Positions 18,328-26,177 of a stretch of DNA of 64,000 bases are shown here, in pieces; the first letter of the stretch is position 1; each line of letters starts with the position of its first letter. The notes beneath the pieces are model-generated. The model was given only the letters and a program-made list of their open reading frames with translations, ran no database searches and was not told the DNA's origin. A program made the position numbers and the translations under genes. This stretch comes from JAZKHT01 sp040385245 (lineage in GTDB: Bacteria; Pseudomonadota; Alphaproteobacteria; Rhodobacterales; Rhodobacteraceae). The stretch spans positions 33,174 to 97,173 of the forward strand of contig JAZKHT010000017.1 in NCBI GenBank assembly GCA_040385245.1. Reading direction: 5' to 3'.

Positions 18328-19095
18328 ATGTATTCAAAACGACCTTCCTTGCTTTCTGCAACGGCCCTGTCGTTGATGCTGGCCCTGCCCCTTGGCGGTG
18401 CCACGCTGGTGATGACCTCGGCCACCCCGGCCGTGGCCCAGGCCAGCCTGCCCGCGCCCTATGTGTCGCGCGCGCTGAATGCGCTTTCGTTGCCGATCGA
18501 CGATTCGGTCCGCGATACCTTTGGCCTGTCGATGGATGACACGGGCGTGTTCATTCTGGCCACCGCCCCCGGTGGGCTGGCCGATGCGGCGGGCCTTGTC
18601 CCCGGCGACGTGGTCGATTTCGTGCGCGGCGAGGCGATCCTGTCGCCCGCCGATCTGGATGCGGTGGTCTGGAGCTGGATCAACGAAGGCGTCAGCGATT
18701 TCGACTTCGATGGCCGCCGCGCCGGACAGGCGATTGCCGCCACGACCGTGATAACCACAGAAATCTGGCTGACCGAAATCACCGTGACCGAGATTTCAAG
18801 CTGGTCGTCCTATAGCAGCGAAAGCTTTAGCTACGAGTCGTACTACCAGGAATACTCAGAAGAAATCACCGAAAGCTATAGCGAGACTTTGGTCGAATAT
18901 TCGGAAGAATCCACCGAAGAAATGACCAGCGAGGAGTCCAGCGAAGACATGACCGACGAGACCATGGAAGGCGAGGCCATGGAAGACGAGGCCATGGAAG
19001 ACGAGCCAATAGACGAAGAGCCCGTGGAAGAAGAAGCCGTCGATGAGGGCTACGACGACGGTGGCGATGACGGCGGCGACGTCGTCGAGGAGTAA
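18328..19095 (+). CDS. Exported PDZ-domain protein with acidic Ser/Tyr/Glu-rich tail
   Basis: The protein has 255 residues. A Sec signal peptide (about 1-37, ending PAVAQA) is followed by a PDZ-like domain (about 45-125) with DDTGVFILATAPGGLADAAG and LVPGDVVDFVRGEAI. From about residue 135 the sequence becomes repetitive. It is first rich in Ser, Tyr, Thr and Glu (SSYSSESFSYESYYQEYSEE), then runs of MEDEAMEDE-like units, ending in Asp/Gly/Glu. The tail must be disordered and very acidic and may bind calcium or a basic partner. There is no protease domain. I know no characterised relative with this layout. Confidence 0.8.
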   Translation: MYSKRPSLLSATALSLMLALPLGGATLVMTSATPAVAQASLPAPYVSRALNALSLPIDDSVRDTFGLSMDDTGVFILATAPGGLADAAGLVPGDVVDFVRGEAILSPADLDAVVWSWINEGVSDFDFDGRRAGQAIAATTVITTEIWLTEITVTEISSWSSYSSESFSYESYYQEYSEEITESYSETLVEYSEESTEEMTSEESSEDMTDETMEGEAMEDEAMEDEPIDEEPVEEEAVDEGYDDGGDDGGDVVEE

Positions 19096-19118
19096 GCTTT
19101 TACGGTTGCAAGGTCTGT

Positions 19119-19139
19119 CGGGGGCGTCATGCGCCCCCG
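19119..19139. terminator. Hairpin between convergent PDZ and bolA genes
   Basis: A perfect 8-bp GC stem (CGGGGGCG / CGCCCCCG) has a 5-base loop between the two gene ends. No long T run follows on either side. Confidence 0.5.
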
Positions 19140-19152
19140 CACCCCTGCCACA

Positions 19153-19407
19153 TCAGGCCCCGATGTCCAGTGCGATCGCATGGATGCGCTGGTTCAGATC
19201 GCCCAAGGCCGCCTGCACCGCCCGGTGACGCGCGACCCGTGTCATCGGCCCGAACACATCGGCGCGGATGCGGATGGTGAAATGGCTTTCCCCGGTGCCG
19301 TCATCGCCCGAATGGCCCGCGTGGCGGTGGCTGTCGTTGATCACCTCCAGCACCGATGGGGCAAAGGCGGCGGTCAGCCGTGCATGGATTTCGTCGCTCA
19401 CGGGCAT
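19153..19407 (-). CDS. BolA family protein
   Basis: This 84-residue protein starts MPVSDEIHARLTAAFAPS behind an AAGGGGGAA ribosome-binding site. It contains VINDSHRHAGHSGDDGTGES and the C-terminal HRAVQAALGDLNQRIHAIAL. These are the BolA fold with the invariant His used, with a monothiol glutaredoxin, for 2Fe-2S cluster handling. It is divergent from a J-domain protein with 76 bases between starts. The pairing is common in alphaproteobacteria. Confidence 0.92.
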   Translation of the reverse strand: MPVSDEIHARLTAAFAPSVLEVINDSHRHAGHSGDDGTGESHFTIRIRADVFGPMTRVARHRAVQAALGDLNQRIHAIALDIGA

Positions 19408-19483
19408 TTTGATCAGTTCCCCCTTCAATCCGCCGCAGGAACCTCTAAACTCTTGCCTCCGAGTCTGAAAGGCCACTTGCAGC

Positions 19484-20116
19484 ATGTCACGTCCCCCCTT
19501 CGAGTTTGATATCCGTGTGTCTTCGGACAAGAAACGCCGCAAAACCGGGCGGCGCGGCATGTCGGGCGCATTCGAGACGTCGACCAAAGGGTGCGAATAC
19601 CCCGGTTGCGCCGAACAGGGCGCCTACCGCGCGCCGAAATCGCCGGACCTGCTGGATGAATATTTCTGGTTCTGCAAGGAACACATCCGGGAATACAACC
19701 TGAAATGGAATTTCTTTCAGGGCACGACGGATGATGAATTCCAGAAATTTCTGGAAAAGGACCGCGTCTGGGGCCGCGAGACCCACCCCTTTGGCAAAAA
19801 GGCGGACGAGGGGCGCGCCTGGCAGCGCCTTGGCGTCGATGACCCGATGGAGATCCTGGGCGAAAAGGCCACCCAGAACCCCGGCAAGCCATCGTCGAAC
19901 GCCACGCGCAAACTGCCCGCGACCGAGCGCAAGGCGATCGAGATTCTGGACGCCCGCGATACCTGGACCAAGACGGAAATCCGCAAGCAATACAAAGGTC
20001 TGGTCAAGGATCTTCACCCTGACATGAACGGCGGCGACCGCAGCGACGAGGACCGCCTGCAAGAGGTGGTCTGGGCCTGGGATCAGATCAAGGACAGCCG
20101 CTATTTTCGCGACTGA
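19484..20116 (+). CDS. J-domain (DnaJ-like) protein
   Basis: This 210-residue protein has a C-terminal J domain (about residues 150-208) with the HPD tripeptide in LHPDMNGGDR, which should stimulate a DnaK-type Hsp70. The N-terminal part holds conserved cysteines (CEYPGCAEQGAYRAP and FCKEHIREYN), which could bind a metal. It lacks the Gly/Phe and zinc-finger regions of true DnaJ. Its stop is immediately followed by the convergent HTTM gene. Confidence 0.9.
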   Translation: MSRPPFEFDIRVSSDKKRRKTGRRGMSGAFETSTKGCEYPGCAEQGAYRAPKSPDLLDEYFWFCKEHIREYNLKWNFFQGTTDDEFQKFLEKDRVWGRETHPFGKKADEGRAWQRLGVDDPMEILGEKATQNPGKPSSNATRKLPATERKAIEILDARDTWTKTEIRKQYKGLVKDLHPDMNGGDRSDEDRLQEVVWAWDQIKDSRYFRD

Positions 20117-21523
20117 TCATGGCTTTTGCAGCGGAAGCGGGGGGAACCATTCGGCGAACTGGTCGTCCGCCGCCCGGTGTTGCAGGGGCACGACCCAAGG
20201 ATCGGGCGCAAACAGGTTGTAGGACACCGCCGTCAGATCGACCGTATGATCTATGAACGGCTGCATGGGGCGGCTGTTCAGTGACATGGTAACATGGGCG
20301 TAAACCTTTGGATCGGCATGGCCCTTCGCCATCCAGATCGTTTCGATCTTGCGCGCGAAATCGTGGATCATGTCGGACCGGGTCAGCATGGTTTCGGCCT
20401 GCCGGTGTGTCAGATGCTCCTCTGGGTCAACGATCCAGCTTTGCGTGCCATCGGCGGACACCACCTCGAACCAGCCCTCGGCCTTGCGGTCATAGATGCG
20501 CATCCGCCAGGAAAAGCGATGCCCGTCGCCGGTCCAGCCGACAAGGTTCGGGAACAGGATCTGCCGCTGTGGCAGCACGACCTGCACCGCGAACCAGACC
20601 GCCAGAACCGCCATCAGCGCCGCGGGAATGGGCGATGAGCGGACGGGCAGCGGTGCAGGCATCCGCGGCAGCGTCTCGAACAGGCCCAAGGCACGGCGCA
20701 GCAGGCGTTGCGGCCAGTCGGGGGCGAAAAAGATCGTGCTGACGGCAATGGTCAACCACGGGAAGATCCCGATGTTGAAGAAGATCGAGTTCGAGATGTG
20801 GAACGCGCAATAGACCGCGAAAATCCATGGCCGCGTGCGATGCCACAGGAGCAGCGGTGCCCCCAGGATATGCAGCGCAATCGTCCCCCAGGCGGCGGCC
20901 AGCACCACCGGCTCATACTGAAAGATCGGCGCGATCCAGACCTGCCCCACCGCATCGCGCGTCCATTCGCGCAACGGCTCTCCGCGCAGCCAGTCGTCGG
21001 TGATCTTCACGATCCCCGCATAGATCAGGATGATCTCGGTTTGCAGCCGGACCGCCGCCACGGGCCAGCGCGAAATCACCGGTTGCGCCAGACGCGGGCG
21101 CAGCCAGGCATCCACCGACCAGGCCCGCCCCGCAGGCGACAGCGCCAGCAGAACCGCATAAAGCAGCACCATGTAGTTGTGGTTCAGGTACTGCGCCCGG
21201 TCCAACAGGAAGAAATACCCGAAGGTCAGGATGAAGGTGACAATCGCCGCGCGAAAGAACAGCCCCACCATCACCAGTGCCGCCGACACGCCCACCAGTC
21301 CCCACAGCCAATAGATGTAAGGCGCCGCCACCGGTTGGATGAAATCCCAGCCGAAGTAGGGAAATGTCATCTCGACATCGACGTAATAGCGCCGGATGCG
21401 GTCTGCCTGAATGTAGCGGATGCAATCCCACGTCAGGATCGCGCCGAACAGGATGCGCAAGGCGGCCAGCGACTGGGCGCTGACAGGGTCGCCAAGGGTC
21501 TGGCGCAAACGGGCAAGGGACAT
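20117..21523 (-). CDS. HTTM (vitamin K-dependent gamma-carboxylase-like) membrane protein
   Basis: This 468-residue protein has several hydrophobic helices and the bacterial HTTM signature, including FGAILTWDCIRYI near the N-terminus, TEIILIYAGIVKITDDWLRG and FHISNSIFFNIGIFPW. The C-terminal soluble part (about 330-468) resembles the periplasmic beta-rich domain of gamma-carboxylase relatives. Bacterial HTTM proteins have no proven substrate. A DCC-family oxidoreductase starts divergently 134 bases away, a frequent partner, suggesting a shared redox or carboxylation role. Confidence 0.85.
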   Translation of the reverse strand: MSLARLRQTLGDPVSAQSLAALRILFGAILTWDCIRYIQADRIRRYYVDVEMTFPYFGWDFIQPVAAPYIYWLWGLVGVSAALVMVGLFFRAAIVTFILTFGYFFLLDRAQYLNHNYMVLLYAVLLALSPAGRAWSVDAWLRPRLAQPVISRWPVAAVRLQTEIILIYAGIVKITDDWLRGEPLREWTRDAVGQVWIAPIFQYEPVVLAAAWGTIALHILGAPLLLWHRTRPWIFAVYCAFHISNSIFFNIGIFPWLTIAVSTIFFAPDWPQRLLRRALGLFETLPRMPAPLPVRSSPIPAALMAVLAVWFAVQVVLPQRQILFPNLVGWTGDGHRFSWRMRIYDRKAEGWFEVVSADGTQSWIVDPEEHLTHRQAETMLTRSDMIHDFARKIETIWMAKGHADPKVYAHVTMSLNSRPMQPFIDHTVDLTAVSYNLFAPDPWVVPLQHRAADDQFAEWFPPLPLQKP

Positions 21524-21657
21524 CGAACCGCTCCGGAGGTTGGGGTCGTCTGATCATTCACATATCCGACCGGGGCGGCCATAAACCGGGGGTATAAGGT
21601 CCGCCAACTAAACCCGGTGGGTATGACATGTCCGATGGATTGGCCTAGATTGGGCGG

Positions 21658-22047
21658 ATGAAGGACACAGGCCCCCCTGACCAGATCACCATCGTCTACG
21701 ACGGCGATTGCCCCTTTTGCGGGGCCTATGTCCGCATGAGCAGGCTGCGCGCCAGCGCGGGCACGGTCCGCTTGGTGGATGCGCGGGGGGATGATCCGGC
21801 GGTGGGCCGTGCCCGTGCGGCGGGACTTGATCTGAACCGGGGGATGGTGGTCGAACTGGATGGCCGCCTCTATCATGGTGACGGGGCGATGGTCTTGCTG
21901 TCGGCGCTGTCCACCCCACGCGGGCTGTTCAACCGCCTGATGCGCGCGGCGTTCCGGTCGCCGCGCCGGGCGGCGGTGTTGTATCCGGTCTTGGTGGCAG
22001 GGCGAAACCTGACGCTGCGCCTGTTGGGGCGGCACCCGATCCGTTAG
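21658..22047 (+). CDS. DCC family (DUF393) thiol-disulfide oxidoreductase
   Basis: This 129-residue protein shows VYDGDCPFCGAYVRM near the N-terminus. That is the DCC motif DxxCxxC, which gives a thioredoxin-like CPFC active site. Members are predicted disulfide oxidoreductases. The gene is divergent from the HTTM membrane protein and shares overlapping stops with the convergent small membrane protein (3 bases). Confidence 0.9.
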   Translation: MKDTGPPDQITIVYDGDCPFCGAYVRMSRLRASAGTVRLVDARGDDPAVGRARAAGLDLNRGMVVELDGRLYHGDGAMVLLSALSTPRGLFNRLMRAAFRSPRRAAVLYPVLVAGRNLTLRLLGRHPIR

Positions 22048-22448
22048 CGGTTCTGCCGGATCGCCAGCAGTTGCGTCACGACCCATGCGGCACCCAGTGA
22101 CCCCAGTGCAAAGGGCGTCTGCACCACCTGGGCCAGCAGGATCAGCGCAGGCGCACCCCCTGCCCCCATCACGCCCGCCACCCCAGACACCGTCAGCGCC
22201 GCCAGCAGCAGCACCAACAGCGTCAAACCGGCAGCAGTGACCCATCCGCGCAGGGTGTTCCGGCCAAAGCGCGATGCGGCCAGAAAGCCCGCCACGATGC
22301 CGGGCACCAGCGCCGCGCCGAAGGCAGGCGTGAACAGCACCGACGCCTCGGTATCCGCGCCCAGTTCGGCCCGGCCCAGACTGGCGGCGACCATGACCCC
22401 CAGCAGCAGGCCACGGGTCACACGGGATTTCAGCGGGGTGTCTGTCAT
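22044..22448 (-). CDS. Small membrane protein, unknown
   Basis: This 134-residue protein has about four hydrophobic stretches (residues about 14-24, 38-58, 70-92 and 100-130), rich in Ala, Gly and Leu. Its N-terminus MTDTPLKSRVTRG is polar. No family was recognised. It lies 45 bases upstream of msrB's stop on the same strand order (msrB then this gene), so it may be co-transcribed with msrB. Confidence 0.7.
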   Translation of the reverse strand: MTDTPLKSRVTRGLLLGVMVAASLGRAELGADTEASVLFTPAFGAALVPGIVAGFLAASRFGRNTLRGWVTAAGLTLLVLLLAALTVSGVAGVMGAGGAPALILLAQVVQTPFALGSLGAAWVVTQLLAIRQNR

Positions 22449-22493
22449 GTCAGGTTCCGGGGCGGGATCAGTGTGGCCCCGCCCTTTTACCCG

Positions 22494-22961
22494 TCAGGCA
22501 GCCCGAAACGCCAGTGCGGCACCATTCAGGCAATGGCGTTTGCCCGTTGGTTCGGGGCCGTCATCAAAGATATGGCCAAAATGCCCGCCACAGCGGCGGC
22601 AATGCACCTCTGTCCGGGTGGAAAACAGGGTGTTGTCCTCTTTCGTGCCAATCGCCCCCGGCAGGGATTGCCAGAACGACGGCCAGCCTGTGCCGCTGTC
22701 GAATTTATGCTCTGACGAATAGACCGCCAGATCGCAGCCCGCGCAATGGTAGGTGCCCGCGTCATAGACCTTGTCCAGGGGGCTGGACCCGGCACGTTCC
22801 GTCCCCTCTTGGCGCAGGACATCGTATTGCAGATCGGACAGTTTCGCGCGCCATTCGGCATCGGTCAGCGTCACCTCGAAAGTTTCGGCATGGGCAGGGC
22901 GAACGAACGGCAACAGGCCAAGGGCGGCGGCGGTGCTGGTCAGGAAATGGCGGCGGCGCAT
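22494..22961 (-). CDS. msrB: Peptide-methionine (R)-S-oxide reductase, Tat-exported
   Basis: This 155-residue MsrB reduces methionine-R-sulfoxide. The N-terminus MRRRHFLTSTAAALG is a twin-arginine signal, so the enzyme probably acts in the periplasm. It has the CAGC and CRRC zinc pairs, FDSGTGWPSFW and the catalytic cysteine in RHCLNGAAL. The start at 22961 was chosen over one 30 bases upstream because AAAGGATC sits at the right distance and it places the RR motif first. Periplasmic electron donors such as a thioredoxin-like protein are not obvious nearby, though the DCC protein is close. Confidence 0.93.
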   Translation of the reverse strand: MRRRHFLTSTAAALGLLPFVRPAHAETFEVTLTDAEWRAKLSDLQYDVLRQEGTERAGSSPLDKVYDAGTYHCAGCDLAVYSSEHKFDSGTGWPSFWQSLPGAIGTKEDNTLFSTRTEVHCRRCGGHFGHIFDDGPEPTGKRHCLNGAALAFRAA

Positions 22962-23125
22962 GGGGTGATCCTTTGTGCTTTGCATCTTCATGCCAGCAGA
23001 TACGCAAGCCGTCGCATCAAGTTTCGGTGCTTCACGCGCGGGTGAAGTGTCCGCTCCCCTTGCAGGCCCCGGCGATATGTTCCAGACATGGGGCCGATGG
23101 CTGCCCTTGGGCGTGCAATGAACAT

Positions 23126-24112
23126 ATGGCGGACGGAATGTTGGACACTGTGCTGAAACCCACCGAAGAAATCTCTGTTCGGGACGTCTTTGGGATCGAC
23201 ACTGACATGAAGGTCAAGGGGTTCGCAGACCGCACCGACCGCGTGCCCGAAATCGACCCGACCTATAAATTCGACCCGGATACCACCTTGGCGATTCTGG
23301 CGGGCTTTGCCTACAACCGCCGGGTGATGATCCAAGGCTATCACGGCACGGGCAAATCGACGCATATCGAACAGGTTGCGGCGCGGCTGAACTGGCCGTG
23401 CGTGCGGGTCAACCTCGACAGCCACATCAGCCGGATCGACCTGATTGGCAAGGACGCGATCAAGCTGCGCGATGGCAAGCAGGTCACCGAATTCCACGAA
23501 GGCATCCTGCCGTGGGCGCTGCGAAACCCGGTGGCCATCGTGTTCGACGAATATGATGCTGGCCGGGCGGACGTGATGTTCGTCATCCAGCGCGTGCTGG
23601 AACATGACGGCAAGCTGACCCTGCTGGACCAGAACGAAATCATCACCCCCCACCCCTGTTTCCGGCTGTTCGCCACGTCGAACACCGTGGGTCTGGGCGA
23701 CACGACCGGCCTTTATCACGGCACCCAGCAGATCAACCAGGCCCAGATGGACCGCTGGTCGCTGGTGGCCACGCTGAACTATCTGTCCCACGACGCCGAG
23801 GCGGCGATCGTTCTGGCCAAGAACCCTCATTACAATACCGAAAAAGGCCGCAAGCAGATCAGCCAGATGGTCACCGTCGCCGACCTGACCCGCACCGCCT
23901 TTGTGAACGGCGATCTGTCCACGGTGATGAGCCCGCGAACCGTCATCACCTGGGCCGAAAACGCCCGCATCTTCCAGAACCTTGGCTATGCCTTCCGCCT
24001 GACCTTCCTGAACAAGTGCGACGAGCTGGAACGCCAGACCGTGGCCGAATTCTACCAGCGCTGCTTTGGCGAGGAACTGCCCGAAAGTGCGGCCAGCATG
24101 GCGATGAAATAA
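23126..24112 (+). CDS. cobS: Cobaltochelatase subunit CobS
   Basis: This 328-residue AAA+ ATPase works with CobT and CobN to insert cobalt into hydrogenobyrinic acid diamide in aerobic cobalamin synthesis. Features are ISVRDVFGIDTDMKVKGFA, Walker A GYHGTGKST, Walker B IVFDEYDAGR and the sensor segment FATSNTVGLGD. The ATG at 23126 (MADGMLD) and another at 23138 are both possible. cobT follows after 143 bases that hold an inverted repeat. CobN is not in the window and no cobalamin riboswitch was seen upstream. Confidence 0.95.
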   Translation: MADGMLDTVLKPTEEISVRDVFGIDTDMKVKGFADRTDRVPEIDPTYKFDPDTTLAILAGFAYNRRVMIQGYHGTGKSTHIEQVAARLNWPCVRVNLDSHISRIDLIGKDAIKLRDGKQVTEFHEGILPWALRNPVAIVFDEYDAGRADVMFVIQRVLEHDGKLTLLDQNEIITPHPCFRLFATSNTVGLGDTTGLYHGTQQINQAQMDRWSLVATLNYLSHDAEAAIVLAKNPHYNTEKGRKQISQMVTVADLTRTAFVNGDLSTVMSPRTVITWAENARIFQNLGYAFRLTFLNKCDELERQTVAEFYQRCFGEELPESAASMAMK

Positions 24113-24125
24113 CCCCCCACCCCGG

Positions 24126-24212
24126 CCCTTCCCCACAAGGGGGGAGGGAAGCGCGGGTTGACAGCGGGTTACAACCTACGACCGGGGTGCCTCCTCCCCC
24201 CTCGTGGGGGAG
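24126..24212. repeat. Inverted pair of GC hairpin elements between cobS and cobT
   Basis: Two related hairpins lie in opposite orientation, at 24126-24148 and 24194-24212. The reverse complement of the second (CCCCCACGAGGGGGGAGGA) matches the first (TCCCCACAAGGGGGGAGGG) at most positions. The layout resembles a BIME/REP-type unit within an operon. Confidence 0.6.
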
Positions 24213-24255
24213 AATGGGAGGGGGGCCGCTTATCAAGGGCGCAACGGGGCACAGC

Positions 24256-26124
24256 ATGACCAAACCCACCGACAACCCCGCCGATCCGTTCAAGAAAGCG
24301 CTGGCCGAGGCGACCAAGACCATGGCTGACGACCCGGACATGACGGTCAGCTATTCCGTCGATCCGCCGGGAATGAACAGGGAAGGCGTGCGCCTGCCAC
24401 AGGTCAGCCGCCGCATGACCCGCGACGAGGTGATGCTGGCGCGCGGCACTGCCGACGCCTTTGCCCTGCGCCGCAAATACCACAACGAAGCTGTCTCCAA
24501 CCGCTACGCCCCCACCGGGCAGCTTGCCCGCGACATCTATGATGCCATGGAAACCGCCCGGTGCGAGGCTGTGGGTGCCCGCGCCATGCCCGGCACCGCC
24601 ACCAACATCGACGCGAAAATCGCGTATGAGGCGGACCGGAAAGGCTATTCCGAGATCACGCAGGCGTCCGACGCGCCGCTGCCGGTGGCGGCGGGCTATC
24701 TGGTGCGCCACCTTGCCACCGGGCGCGATCTGCCCAAAGGGGCGGCGAACGTGATGGAGTTGTGGCGCGGGTTCATCGAGGAACAGGCCAGCGGCACCCT
24801 TGACGGGGTAGACGACGTGCTAGCCGATCAGGCGGCCTTTGCGCGGCTGGCGCGCCAGGTCATCGCCGATCTGGGCTATGGCGACCAGTTGGGCGACGAC
24901 CCCGACGCGGACGAGCCGCAGGACGACGCGGGGGACGAGGCGCAGGAAGATCAGGACAGTCCCGACAGCGCCGGGGATGAAGAGCAGGAGTCCGAAGACA
25001 GCGACGCCGCCCCGGAACAAAGTCAGGAAGACCAGCAGGACCAAAGTCAGGCGCAGGTCACCATGGATGACAGCGCCGACATGGAACAGGGCGACGAGGC
25101 CGAATTGCCCGAGGGCGAGGCCCCGCTGGAACCGCCACCCCCCGCGCCCTATTCGGACGCGGACCCGAACTATACCGTCTACACCACGGATTTCGATGAA
25201 GAAATCAAGGCCGAGGATCTGGCCGAACCCGCCGAACTGGAACGCCTGCGCGCCTATCTGGACCAGCAGTTGGAGCCGCTGAAAGGGGCCGTCAGCCGCC
25301 TTGCGAACAAGCTGCAACGCCGGCTTCAGGCGCAGCAGAACCGCAGTTGGGAGTTTGATCTGGAAGAGGGCACGCTGGACGCGGGCCGCCTTGCCCGCGT
25401 GGTGGCGAACCCGACAACGCCCCTGTCGTTCAAGCGGGAAAAAGACACCGAGTTTCGCGACACCTGCGTGACGCTGCTGCTGGACAACTCCGGCTCCATG
25501 CGGGGGCGGCCCATTTCCATTGCGGCGATCTGCGCCGATGTTCTGGCCCGCACTTTGGAGAGGTGTTCGGTCAAGGTCGAGATCCTTGGCTTCACCACCC
25601 GCGCGTGGAAAGGCGGGCAAAGCCGCGAACGCTGGCTGGCCCAAGGGCGCCCGCAACAGCCCGGACGTCTGAACGATCTGCGCCATATCATCTACAAGGG
25701 GGCCGATGCGCCCTGGCGGCGGGCGCGGCCCAACCTTGGCCTGATGATGAAGGAAGGCTTGCTGAAGGAAAACATCGACGGCGAGGCGCTGGAATGGGCG
25801 CACCGCCGCATGATGGCCCGGCCCGAGGCGCGCAAGATCCTGATGGTGATCAGTGACGGCGCACCCGTCGATGACAGCACCTTGTCGGTCAACGCCGCGA
25901 ATTTCCTGGAAAAACACCTGCGCGACGTGATCGCCATGGTCGAACGAAAGCGCGCGGTCGAACTCATCGCCATCGGCATCGGCCATGATGTGACGCGCTA
26001 TTATCAGCGCGCGGTGACGATCACCGATGTCGAACAACTGGCGGGGGCGATGACCGAACAACTGGCCGGGTTGTTCGAAAGCGACCCCAAAAAGCGTGGG
26101 CGCGGGATGCGGCGGGCGTCCTAG
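24256..26124 (+). CDS. cobT: Cobaltochelatase subunit CobT
   Basis: This 622-residue CobT pairs with CobS. The N-terminal domain (MTKPTDNPADPFKKALAEAT) is followed by a long Asp/Glu/Gln-rich linker (about 210-300, with DEAQEDQDSPDSAGDEEQE). The C-terminal von Willebrand factor A domain (about 400-615) has a MIDAS in LLLDNSGSMRGRP and later ISDGAPVDDST. The acidic linker and MIDAS are usual for the family. Adjacent cobS and family length support the call. Confidence 0.96.
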   Translation: MTKPTDNPADPFKKALAEATKTMADDPDMTVSYSVDPPGMNREGVRLPQVSRRMTRDEVMLARGTADAFALRRKYHNEAVSNRYAPTGQLARDIYDAMETARCEAVGARAMPGTATNIDAKIAYEADRKGYSEITQASDAPLPVAAGYLVRHLATGRDLPKGAANVMELWRGFIEEQASGTLDGVDDVLADQAAFARLARQVIADLGYGDQLGDDPDADEPQDDAGDEAQEDQDSPDSAGDEEQESEDSDAAPEQSQEDQQDQSQAQVTMDDSADMEQGDEAELPEGEAPLEPPPPAPYSDADPNYTVYTTDFDEEIKAEDLAEPAELERLRAYLDQQLEPLKGAVSRLANKLQRRLQAQQNRSWEFDLEEGTLDAGRLARVVANPTTPLSFKREKDTEFRDTCVTLLLDNSGSMRGRPISIAAICADVLARTLERCSVKVEILGFTTRAWKGGQSRERWLAQGRPQQPGRLNDLRHIIYKGADAPWRRARPNLGLMMKEGLLKENIDGEALEWAHRRMMARPEARKILMVISDGAPVDDSTLSVNAANFLEKHLRDVIAMVERKRAVELIAIGIGHDVTRYYQRAVTITDVEQLAGAMTEQLAGLFESDPKKRGRGMRRAS

Positions 26125-26177
26125 GGGCAATCGCCAAGCGCCCCCACGATATTCAGAACAGATGAAGGGGTCAGGCT

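Noticed and set aside
22962..23125. Cobalamin riboswitch upstream of cobS.
   Set aside because: Only 164 bases to msrB and no B12-box-like sequence was recognised.
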